Position numbers and translations under genes: made by a program | Part shown: positions 1-8,478 of the stretch, one piece after another | Layout of the letters: each line of letters starts with the position of its first letter | Position numbering within the stretch: position 1 is the first letter of the stretch | Notes under the pieces: generated by a model | The model's input: only the letters and a program-made list of their open reading frames with translations | What the model was told of the DNA's origin: nothing | Databases searched by the model: none | Origin: Pycnococcus provasolii | Lineage: Eukaryota > Chlorophyta > Pseudoscourfieldiophyceae > Pseudoscourfieldiales > Pycnococcaceae | Length of the DNA: 64,000 nt | Assembly: GCA_938743325.2 (NCBI GenBank) | Contig: OW568874.1 | Location: 558,001 to 622,000 of the forward strand | Direction: 5' to 3'

Positions 1-188
1 TGTCCTCCACCCCGAGGTCGGCAATGAATCCTGTGATGAGGTCGTCGACGAGCGCTTTGAACTTGTTGTGCACGTCTGTGAACTCGAGTTTGTTCTCCTC
101 CTCGTCGTCGAAGATGTGGCAGTTGTTGTCAATGAACCCCATGAGCGGCGCAGAGTACATCGGACCCTATTTAAGATGTTTGTTTGTT

Positions 189-236
<48 letters not shown>

Positions 237-832
237 TGTTTGTGTAAGACTTTCAAGCCTCTTCTTCTTGTTCGCGTGCAACTCTCTGTAACTTCACTCT
301 CTGTAAGACTTTCTGGATCGAAGTGCAAGTGCCACTTTAAGGCCAGGCCAGGCGGTGGGAGCCCAGCATCAACAAGGCCAACGGACGAGGTGGCGCCACC
401 TCTAAGTGTCTTCTCAAGGTCGCTGCCGGCCTGTTAACGTGTGCAAGTGCGAACGAAACTCGATTCCGATCCGAGTCCCAACACCACGACGAGAGGTCGA
501 GGCTCACGAGAACGGCACACACCTTGAATTTGCCGAAACACGAACACGACTGACTTAAAGTTCAAGGCTTAAGGCCCAAAAAGCCGCCGCCAAGAACAGA
601 CACTCAAACCAAATTACGCTTACACAAGAAACCACCACAACACAACACAACACAAAAAAAAACCACAAGTTAAGCCACCACAAGACCATACCAAGCAAAG
701 CAAAGCAAAGCAAAGCAAAGCACGCAAAGCAAAGCACGCAAAGCACACGGAGCATACCTGCAGGAACCTGATGATTGCGTCGTAAAGCCACTCAAGGTCA
801 CCACCACCACCACCACCGGAGGAGTCCGCCAT
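1..832 (-). CDS. CFAP36: CFAP36/CCDC104-like BART-domain ciliary protein, 5' part, two exons
   Basis: Exon 1 is 832-758 (25 codons, MADSSGG...IIRFLQ) and exon 2 is 166-1, running off the window. A phase-0 intron (757-167, donor GTATGC, acceptor AAATAG) joins them. The spliced protein reads LEWLYDAIIRFLQ then GPMYSAPLMGFIDNNC and IFDDEEENKLEFTDVH, which lines up without a gap on the N-terminal BART domain of CFAP36 (family pattern: FL-GP-W--P---F-----VFDDEEESKL-YT-IH). In other organisms this domain binds the GTPase ARL3 and the protein is linked to cilia. What is seen is the motif match and clean splice junctions; the ciliary role is inferred from the family. The Gly run at residues 6-11 is coded by a GGT repeat. 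Only about 80 residues are in the window, so the C-terminal coiled coil cannot be checked. Confidence 0.85.
167..757 (-). other. Intron 1 of CFAP36, rich in short tandem repeats
   Basis: A GT-AG intron of 591 nt. In plus-strand terms it holds a (TG)n run at about 192-233, a (CACAA)n-like stretch at about 632-655 and an (AAAGC)n array at about 692-745. On the sense (minus) strand the acceptor is preceded by CACACAAACAAACAAAC and not by a pyrimidine tract. A candidate branch site CACTCAC lies about 66 nt upstream of the acceptor. No open frame in it looks coding. Confidence 0.8.
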
Positions 833-2020
833 GGTATTCACAAGGAGAGTGACTTTGTTCCAAAAGTGTCGTTGGCGGCAATGGCCGTGTCTCGAGGGTT
901 TGTTTGACTTCCACCTTGGCCCTCCTGTTTCTTTCAAAGCCCTGTTTCTTTCAGCCTTTCAAAGCCACGTTTCCTCCTTGGGAAGCACGCCTGGTCTGGC
1001 CTTGTCTGTCACAAGTGCAAGGGTGCATCCCCTCTCCTCCTCTCCTCTACAACGGTCACTTCTGTCAGTCGTAAGGGTAAAGTTTTACCACTTGATGGAC
1101 CCAACCTGTGTTTCTTGACCACCTCAACCTCGAGGCTCAAGTGGGAAGGAAGGAGCCTCGCTTGAATGAGGCTTGCACAATGCACCTGGCTTTGGGGTCA
1201 TGGCGTCATGCAAGGCAGAGGTGCAAGGACCTGGTGCAAGGCCGGCTTTTGTCGATTTCCCGTTTGGTTTTTCCGTTTGGTTTTCCAGTTTGGTTCGCCG
1301 CTGCATCTTGCAGCACCTGCTTGCAACCCGGTAAAAACTACTACGACCATCTCCTATTATAGTTCAAGAACGGGTCTCGTAAAGGCCCAAACATACCGTA
1401 CAGCAGAGACGACGAGATTCGAGCAAGTAGCACCAGAGAACGGATCAGCCTTCCTACAGCTGTTCTTCTGGTGCAGGGAGACTCTTACAGGCGTGTGCGG
1501 CCGTCTGGTGATCTCAAAGAGACGCAAAGTTCGTGTGCGGCCGGCGATTCGGCGTTTCCCCCCTTCCAGCTTGAGGCTCAGGAAACCACCGGCCGCAGCC
1601 TCACGAAAGCCGCAGGCCGGGTAACTCAGTCTACGATAGACTAGGGTCCCCAACCCCACCCCACATCACATCTCCCAATCTGAGCGCGCGCGCATCACGA
1701 TTCCCGATTAAGATACGTTTTCAAAGTCTGTTGAAGTGTGCACATCTTTATCTTAAGGTTATCTTAAATATAAGGGTTCAGGAAACTCTTTCGTTTTGGC
1801 TCGTCGCACACCTGGTCTGAGTGAGTGTGCCTCAGAGGTTGAGCGGTGGAAATAAGTAAGAAGGCCGCTATATCCGTATCTGTTGCAACTGCGGGCTGGA
1901 CACCACAGCAGAAGCATCATCTACCTTGGGCCAGTGCAATACCCGAGTTCCTCCATATTTGGCGAACGCACAAGAAAACGACACAAAGACACACCCTTGT
2001 CCGCACAGCCGTAAACCATA
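833..2020. other. Divergent intergenic region between CFAP36 and the cadherin-like gene
   Basis: I see no convincing gene in these 1.2 kb; the open frames are Arg/Pro-rich and resemble nothing. It is the shared 5' flank of two divergent genes. It has a short imperfect repeat of CGTTTGGTTTT(T)C at about 1258-1293. TTATCTTAA occurs twice, 2 bp apart (1748-1756 and 1759-1767), just before an AAATATAAGG stretch that could act as an A/T-rich core promoter about 250 nt before the ATG at 2021. Confidence 0.5.
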
Positions 2021-5000
2021 ATGGGCGCGGACCGCGAAGACGAGCGCGAGCCTCGCCGAACAGGCGCGAACTCCGGACTCCTCCCGAACATCACAAACAA
2101 CCGCGCGTTCGCCGTCGCCGCCGTGCTGCTCGTCACGGGAATGCTCGTAATCACAAACCCGTCACTCTTCGGGTTCGCGCAGAGAGGAAACGACGACGTC
2201 GTCGTGACGATGATGCGCGCGCGAGAAAGCCGCTCCACCAAGGGACTTACCCGCGAAATCGAGGTGGAAGTACGCAAGGATGTCGAAGGCTTTAAGAGCC
2301 GCCTGCCACGCGCGAAATTGCCGCCGCCCCCTCCACCGCTTCCACCGCATCCTATTTCAGCAGCACAGAAAAAAGCAAATCACGACGCCCTGGAAATGGC
2401 ACAGATGGAAAACATTTCGCCGGAAGAACTTTACCTGAGCGAAACGAGCGCCAAGAAGAGCGTGGGACTGACGCGTGCGAATTTTGCGCGCGTTCACACG
2501 CCGCCGACGCCGCAAGCGCCCCTCACGCAGGAGGAACGCGAACACATCGAGCGGGCGGAGGCACACGCGAGGGAAGTGGACGCCATACCCACCGCGGACA
2601 ACACGCCGTCGCCGCCGCCAAAGGCCCCGGTTGTCGACTGGGAAGAGTTTCTCGATGGCACGTTCGTGCCGCCGCCGCCAAAGGCTGGCATCCCGCCGTT
2701 CGCACCCATGACGCCCATCCCGCCGCCACCTACGCCGGACATTCCGCCGCTGCCAGACCACGCGCCACCCAATCCGCCACCGTTCCCGAAGCTGCCGCCA
2801 GTGCCGCCCAAACCGCCGAGGGGCAACGACGCGGCGCTCGTTGAACTCAGCATCATTTCCATCGACAAAAGCCGTGACTGGGTCGGTTATCGGGACACGC
2901 TAGAGGAAAACGAGGAGCTCGAATGCCACAAGTTCGAGACGCCGGAGGCGCAGAGAAGGGAGCAGGCGAATGCGGCACGTGACGGAAGACCCGCGCGCTC
3001 AGAGACGTGCGATAAAATAATCACGCACGCCATGGCCCCGAATTTCAGGCCGGAGCACCTCGCGTACGCCGTGGCGGTGCCGAACGAAGTGTCCGAGGTG
3101 CAGGTGAGGTACAAGGCTCGGGCGGTTGGCATTGGGTGCCCATGCATACGCATCATGGGAGGAGGTGTCGCGGCATTCGAAACGGTCGAGAATCCTAACA
3201 GCCTCGACCTGCCCGTGTCCGAGCTTGGCGCAGAGTACTCGCTCTTCCGCCGTGACGAGGGAAATGGAGGTGTGAACCACAATACCGCGCCGCCGCCCGT
3301 TATGACGGCCCTGGGTGGCAGGCGTCGCCTCCTTAAGAAGAAGGGTGGTAAGGGTGGACGCCGAAGGCCGCAGGTGCGGCAGCCGGCGACACAGCCTGGC
3401 CTTGGCCTTCCCGAGCCCAATGAGAGGCTTGCGGGCGTGTACACGCCTTCTGTCGCGACACTTCAGGCGCAAATCAATTACGGCGATGACGGCAGACGCC
3501 TTGGACGAAGCGAGGGACAGGTAATGCACCCGGGCATGAATCTTCTCGTCGTCGAGGTGACGGCGCAGGATCAGCTCACCGTGCAGCGATACGAGCTGCA
3601 CGTCAACCGCCTCTCGCCGAAGCTGCACGGCCTGCTCTCGAACGTGTGGTGCGTGATTGGCGGTCACCTGGAAAATGGCTACCTCGTCGGCGGCAAGAGG
3701 GTGAATGTTGAGCCCGTCGACGGACCTGCCGTTGGCGGGGTCGCCAGCCGCCTGGAGCCCGACGTGTTCCACTACCGCTGTCTTCTCCCCGAGAGCGATG
3801 ACGAGATCATGATGACCGGTTCCACGGATGCACGTCTTGAGGTTGTTCCCTTTGCGGGCATCGCATCCATGGCTGCGAGTGCCGAGAAGGCTATGCACGT
3901 GCGCGTGAATGGCGTGCCGGTTGTACCATTCATGGCTTCAAGGCCTGCGTTGCCAGGAGGCAAAGGTGGGAAAGCCGGCCGAGATGCGGCTAAGGCCTAC
4001 GCGAGCTCTGCACCAGAATGGGCGAAAAACGACCAGGCTGTCAGTCGCCCTCTTGATGCGCCGTTCTTCCCGCGCGCCGCGGAATACGAGGTGATGGTCA
4101 GCGCTCCGGATGGTGTCACGATGAATCGGTACACGATCCAGATGAGCCGAAAGGAGCAGGCGGCACCAAGGCACCAAGGCAGCCAGCTCGAGAGCCTCCG
4201 CGTCTACCTCGGCCAGAACTACACCGATGCGGAGCATGAGGCGATCGAGGTTCCGATCGAGCCTCGGTTTGAGCCGGAGACGACGACGTACACCGCAAAG
4301 ATGCCCGTGGGAGTGGAGTGGATTTACATTATGTCCGTGCTTCCGCGCGATCGCAAGACGGGAAAGGCTAATAAGAATCACTGGTACATGGATCTTGCAG
4401 ACGGCAAGGAGAATAAAGTGCTCGTGTTCAATCAGCCAGACGGAGAGAGGACGCCGGAATATCGACTCGACACGGCGTTGGGCATGCCAAGTCATCTCAT
4501 GGTTCGCGTTTACACGGACGAAACCCTGCACTTCCTGACGGAAAAGAATGCCAACGCTAGCAATTTCGACGAATTGAACTCGGAGCGGCGAGAGCATCTT
4601 AAGACCGTCACGACACTCGCGGAGTTCCCGCCGCGCGTGCTGAAGGATCTCAACCCTCCGGGATACCGCGTTTATAACGTCATCCTGCCGTACACGGCGA
4701 CGCCTCCGAACCCGCCCGCGTTTGCGCCGCCGCCGGCACCGCTTGCCATGGAAACCGATTGCCGGCTCGGCTCGCTGAGCATTGAGCAGGGACAGCTCGT
4801 CGAACCGTTCAAACCGGAAAAGAATCGCTATGTTGCTTACGTGCCGGAGGAGCTCGAGGCGGCTGAGGTGTACTACCGCACGAAAAACCCGTACGCGGCG
4901 AGAAATCACCTGTACGCGGCGAGCAGCCTGTCGTTGGACCACCTCCCCGTGAGCCCTGCTCGATACGGCGTCGGCGATCGCGACCGTGCGGTTCGGCTGC

Positions 5001-6394
5001 AGAAGAAGAGTTTGAGTATGAGGTCGGCGCGCGGCGGGGTGAACACCGAGGACAGCGAGGGAATTACGTTCGAGTCCTTGGAGGATAAGACGGAACGACT
5101 TCGCGTGTGCGGTCCTGACCCAAAGGAGTACCCATCCGGTGAGGTCGTTCCTTCGCCGCCGCCTTGCAGGGAAAATTGCAGGAGCGCCTGGCAGATAGAG
5201 GAGGAAAATGAGGCGATAGCGAACGCGACGGGTCTCGCACGTGATAAGATCAAGTATGCGGATGCGTACGAGGAGTCCTGCAAGGTAGCAAGCAATGCCG
5301 CTCCTCTGCTGGTTGGCTTCAACGACATGGCGATTCGAACCACGCTATTCGTGGAAGATACGCCGGAAGCCCGTGAGAAGGGCTGGTTGGCTGGACTGGG
5401 CCCGAAAAAAAGGGGTGCGACTGGATTGAAAAAGCAATGCGAGTACTTTCTCCGTGTCGTGCGAAAGCAGCGTGAGGATCTGCTGTACCTGCAAAGCCTT
5501 GGATTCTACAATCCGGGAACCGTTTCTAAGACTGGCAAGATCCAACCGACGACGCCGTATCTAAAGGATGATGACCAGGAGAAGTTCGTTGCATCCGGTG
5601 GTGGCTTGGACGACACGCAGGCAACGGTGGCGGGTGTGATGCCGGACGAGATTGGCGAGCTCAACCCGCCGTTCGACCCTGCGATTTTCCACTACACCCT
5701 CATGCTCCCTCACGACGCCGCGAAGGTCCGAGTGCTCGCGAAGCTTCGTCGCTGCACGCGATTGTGCGAGGGCTACGAGCACGAGGCTTACATGCGCGCA
5801 TGGAACGAAACGAAGGTTATGGTGCGCGGCACGTGGGAGAACAAGCCAGGTGGCGAGTCCGCGCCAGCGGCAATTCCTGGGTACGGAGCGAGCGTGGGGT
5901 CGATCGACATCGACGTTCCCTGGCCTCAGGTGTCGGAGTACACGTTCACGGTGACGAGTCCAGGTGGTGACATTCTGTACGAGACAAGCACGGCAGAACG
6001 CGAGAAGGGCTTGGCAAGGACGTACACGGTTCACATCAGCCGCTTAGGCTTGAACTCGCCGCCTCCACCAAGTCCTCCGCCCCCTCTGCCGCCATCACCC
6101 GCCCCACCGCAACCACCTCCTCCGACAAACCCTCCACGTCCGCCAACACCGCCTTTACCCCCTCCACCACTTCACCCACCGCCGCCGAACCGACCACACC
6201 GCCCCGACGCCCCATACCCTCCGTACGGCCCGCCGGACACGCCTCCCTCTCCCCTGCCTCCCCCACCTCTCCCTTGGCGCGAACTGGTGAATCAGAAGCT
6301 GAGTGAGGCGTCGAAGGACATGGACGCTTTCATGGATGCCGCGAAGATTGAGCGAGATGAGAAGGAGAAGGAGAAGGAGGAGGAGGGAGCATAA
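2021..6394 (+). CDS. Large membrane-anchored extracellular protein with cadherin-like beta-sandwich repeats and Pro-rich linkers
   Basis: A 1457-residue single-exon gene. Residues about 29-45 form one hydrophobic segment after a charged N-terminus, so a signal anchor with the rest outside is likely. Pro-rich stretches follow at about 100-115 and 190-275. The body has several units resembling the cadherin-like beta-sandwich family: a FEPETTTYTAKMP or FDPAIFHYTLMLP-type strand, then an ATV/GMN strand, closing with tYELHVNRLS, RYTIQMSRK or RTYTVHISRLG. Such units occur in algal and bacterial surface proteins. The last unit leads into about 70 residues of SPPPPSPPPP-type sequence (residues about 1345-1425), typical of green-algal wall glycoproteins, and a short charged helix rich in Lys/Glu. 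A G-G-R-R-R-LL-KKK stretch near residue 430 recalls the RRLLQ motifs of the giant gene at 51703. Role in wall or matrix is inferred. The ATG at 2021 is the first in frame after the non-coding flank. Confidence 0.8.
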   Translation: MGADREDEREPRRTGANSGLLPNITNNRAFAVAAVLLVTGMLVITNPSLFGFAQRGNDDVVVTMMRARESRSTKGLTREIEVEVRKDVEGFKSRLPRAKLPPPPPPLPPHPISAAQKKANHDALEMAQMENISPEELYLSETSAKKSVGLTRANFARVHTPPTPQAPLTQEEREHIERAEAHAREVDAIPTADNTPSPPPKAPVVDWEEFLDGTFVPPPPKAGIPPFAPMTPIPPPPTPDIPPLPDHAPPNPPPFPKLPPVPPKPPRGNDAALVELSIISIDKSRDWVGYRDTLEENEELECHKFETPEAQRREQANAARDGRPARSETCDKIITHAMAPNFRPEHLAYAVAVPNEVSEVQVRYKARAVGIGCPCIRIMGGGVAAFETVENPNSLDLPVSELGAEYSLFRRDEGNGGVNHNTAPPPVMTALGGRRRLLKKKGGKGGRRRPQVRQPATQPGLGLPEPNERLAGVYTPSVATLQAQINYGDDGRRLGRSEGQVMHPGMNLLVVEVTAQDQLTVQRYELHVNRLSPKLHGLLSNVWCVIGGHLENGYLVGGKRVNVEPVDGPAVGGVASRLEPDVFHYRCLLPESDDEIMMTGSTDARLEVVPFAGIASMAASAEKAMHVRVNGVPVVPFMASRPALPGGKGGKAGRDAAKAYASSAPEWAKNDQAVSRPLDAPFFPRAAEYEVMVSAPDGVTMNRYTIQMSRKEQAAPRHQGSQLESLRVYLGQNYTDAEHEAIEVPIEPRFEPETTTYTAKMPVGVEWIYIMSVLPRDRKTGKANKNHWYMDLADGKENKVLVFNQPDGERTPEYRLDTALGMPSHLMVRVYTDETLHFLTEKNANASNFDELNSERREHLKTVTTLAEFPPRVLKDLNPPGYRVYNVILPYTATPPNPPAFAPPPAPLAMETDCRLGSLSIEQGQLVEPFKPEKNRYVAYVPEELEAAEVYYRTKNPYAARNHLYAASSLSLDHLPVSPARYGVGDRDRAVRLQKKSLSMRSARGGVNTEDSEGITFESLEDKTERLRVCGPDPKEYPSGEVVPSPPPCRENCRSAWQIEEENEAIANATGLARDKIKYADAYEESCKVASNAAPLLVGFNDMAIRTTLFVEDTPEAREKGWLAGLGPKKRGATGLKKQCEYFLRVVRKQREDLLYLQSLGFYNPGTVSKTGKIQPTTPYLKDDDQEKFVASGGGLDDTQATVAGVMPDEIGELNPPFDPAIFHYTLMLPHDAAKVRVLAKLRRCTRLCEGYEHEAYMRAWNETKVMVRGTWENKPGGESAPAAIPGYGASVGSIDIDVPWPQVSEYTFTVTSPGGDILYETSTAEREKGLARTYTVHISRLGLNSPPPPSPPPPLPPSPAPPQPPPPTNPPRPPTPPLPPPPLHPPPPNRPHRPDAPYPPYGPPDTPPSPLPPPPLPWRELVNQKLSEASKDMDAFMDAAKIERDEKEKEKEEEGA

Positions 6395-6718
6395 TCTTAA
6401 TGTTTGTTCTTTCTTTCTTTGAGTAACAGTATTATCAATCGAAACATCATTTTCTTTACAAGAAGCCTTCTTGAAAAACCGCTCCGTTGGCTCCCTTGTC
6501 CGTCGGTCGGCGATGCAAGTCGCAAAGCCAGACCTGTGTCACACACAACTGTCACCGAGGGAAACTCGAATTGCATTCCGATTGTCGGGGAATTGGTTCA
6601 AGGACGAATCCCCGATACAGTGGTAGAAGACCGAAGGTTTTGGGGTGGGGGATCAGCTGGCGTTATCCTCCAAGGCTCAACTTTGCCAATCTGCCCTATA
6701 AATAAATAAGTGTCAAAA
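6395..6718. other. Short intergenic region, tandem genes
   Basis: About 320 nt between two genes on the same strand. It begins with a T-rich 3' flank (TTCTTTCTTTCTTT). It ends with a TATA element 22 nt before the first ATG of the transporter. No coding content is seen. Confidence 0.5.
6697..6704 (+). promoter_or_regulatory. TATA box (TATAAATA) of the PHT4-like gene
   Basis: TATAAATA is followed by ATAAG. A transcript start about 30 nt downstream would fall near 6725-6735, after the ATG at 6719 but before the in-frame ATG at 6740. So the second ATG may be the true start. The TATA elements at 33584 and 33904 lie about 50-60 nt before their ATGs, which also favours 6740. Confidence 0.55.
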
Positions 6719-8311
6719 ATGTCCGTGACTGGTAAAGGTATGTCGCCTGCATCTTTCGTTCGCACCAAAGCTCCGTCTGCTGTGCCCGTGCCTGCTCTCA
6801 GAAGTCGTCGTCGTCATTGTCATTCGTCTTCATGTCGTCGTGCTCACTCTCAAGACTCGTCGTCTTCCGTGTCATGTCATCGTCATGGGGCCCTTCATTC
6901 TTTGTGTGGCGGGGTTAGGGGTGATGGGGCTAGTGGCTACCGCCAGTCTTTCCTGAGAGGAAGACGATTGCGGAAATTTGAAATCGGCGTGTCATCTGAC
7001 GTCATCACAGGTGATGGCAGCGTGGAGGAGGAAGACGAAAGCGAAAAGAAAAGACAAGAAGTCAGGCGAATCGTCATGCCGTCGGCGCTAGTCCTGCTGA
7101 GCAGCAACCTGTGCCGCATTTCTATGCCCGTCGCACTCGTGCCTCTTGCTGCCACCTACGGCTGGAATGGCGCCACCGTCGGTCTGATTGGAAGCTCGTT
7201 CCTGTGGGGTTACATGGCAACGCAACTACTCGGCGGCGCACTCGCGGACGCCGTGGGAGGAAAGCGCGCCCTTTTCGTTGGCATGCTGCTCTGGTTCGGC
7301 GCGACGGGGGCGCTCGCGCTCGCGACGTCCGTTCCCGTCGCGGCAATAGTCCCAACGCTCTGCGCGCTGCGTGCCGTCGTCGGCGCGGGGCAGGGTGCAA
7401 TGATGAGCAGCATGCAGCAGGTTGTAGCGACGCACATCCCGCAGAAGCGCCGTGCGACGGCGCTCGGCGCAATCTACGGAGGATTTCATATGGGCAACAT
7501 CGTCGGACTTGTGCTGTGCCCCCTGCTCATCGCGATGCGCAGCGTGGAGGCGAGCTTCCTTGCCGTCGCGCTTGTTGGCTTGCCAGTCATTGCCTTCTGG
7601 CAGAGCAACGTCCCACCAAAGGCGAAGGGCGAAGGCGCGTCGTCAACAACGGCAGCATCCTCCCCCTCCTCCACACTTTCTTTCGTGTCGCTCATGCGAG
7701 ACTGCGGCATGGCGCCTTGGGCAATCGTCATCGCAACATTCGTGAACCACTTTGCGTACTTCCTCTTTCTCAACTGGATGCCCGCGTACTTTGTTTCTGA
7801 GTATGGTGTCAGCCTCCGCGCATCCGCGAAGCTGTCCGTCGCTCCGTGGATCTGCTGTGCGATTGTCAGCAGCGCGTCCGGCGTCATCGCCGATCGCGTC
7901 GCGCGCATGCCGGGCATGACTCTCACGCGCGTTCGCAAGCTGTTCCAGTGCACGAGTTTTGTTGGCACGGCGCTGAGCCTTGTCGCTCTGAGCGCCGCGA
8001 ATCAACCCACCGCGGCGATGATATGCTTTATCGCGTGCTTCGGATTCATTTCGGTCGGACAGGCTGGCTTTGTGGCCAACACGGGCGACATCGCGCCGCC
8101 TCGCCTCGTTGGGCGGCTGTTCGGCCTTGCGAACACCTTTGGCAGCCTCGGCGGTATCCTGAGCACGAGTGCCGCCGGTATTCTGAGCGAGATGAGCGGG
8201 TTCGGATTCGCGTGGGTGTTCCGCTCCACCGCCGCCGTCTTGCTGACTGGCGCCATGCTCTACGCACGCTTCGCCAGCGCCGAGCCTGCCGTTGGAGGTA
8301 AGAAAAACTGA
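6719..8311 (+). CDS. Plastid-targeted PHT4/ANTR-type anion (phosphate) transporter, major facilitator family
   Basis: 530 residues from the ATG at 6719 (523 if 6740 is used). The N-terminal 100 or so residues are rich in Ser, Arg and His with few acidic residues, like a plastid transit peptide. From RRIVMPSALVLLSSNLCRIS onward there are about 12 membrane segments. The SLC17/PHT4 pattern is clear: SSFLWGYMATQLLGGALAD followed by GGKRALF after the second helix, later NHFAYFLFLNWMPAYF, and FGFISVGQAGFVANTGDIAP with the N-x-x-D-IAP motif typical of plant ANTR proteins. Plant members move phosphate or ascorbate across the plastid envelope or thylakoid; the substrate here is not shown by the sequence. 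Tandem with the gene upstream. Confidence 0.88.
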   Translation: MSVTGKGMSPASFVRTKAPSAVPVPALRSRRRHCHSSSCRRAHSQDSSSSVSCHRHGALHSLCGGVRGDGASGYRQSFLRGRRLRKFEIGVSSDVITGDGSVEEEDESEKKRQEVRRIVMPSALVLLSSNLCRISMPVALVPLAATYGWNGATVGLIGSSFLWGYMATQLLGGALADAVGGKRALFVGMLLWFGATGALALATSVPVAAIVPTLCALRAVVGAGQGAMMSSMQQVVATHIPQKRRATALGAIYGGFHMGNIVGLVLCPLLIAMRSVEASFLAVALVGLPVIAFWQSNVPPKAKGEGASSTTAASSPSSTLSFVSLMRDCGMAPWAIVIATFVNHFAYFLFLNWMPAYFVSEYGVSLRASAKLSVAPWICCAIVSSASGVIADRVARMPGMTLTRVRKLFQCTSFVGTALSLVALSAANQPTAAMICFIACFGFISVGQAGFVANTGDIAPPRLVGRLFGLANTFGSLGGILSTSAAGILSEMSGFGFAWVFRSTAAVLLTGAMLYARFASAEPAVGGKKN

Positions 8312-8478
8312 CTTATTTTTTTTTCGTTCCGAACCTTGAGTCCGCGTCAAAGACCGCGTCAAACACCCAAATTTCCATTCGGGGTTTAGCCGCTTGGGGC
8401 ACCCCTCAGGTGCACCCCTCGGAAGGCTCTGAACTATCGTAATTCATCCAAATTCATCCGAGTCATCATCGCGAAGGT

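Noticed and set aside
1166-1624. Plus-strand open frame of 152 codons upstream of the cadherin-like gene
   Set aside because: It starts inside repeat-like sequence, is Arg-rich and has no motif. It could not be linked by plausible splice sites to the gene at 2021.
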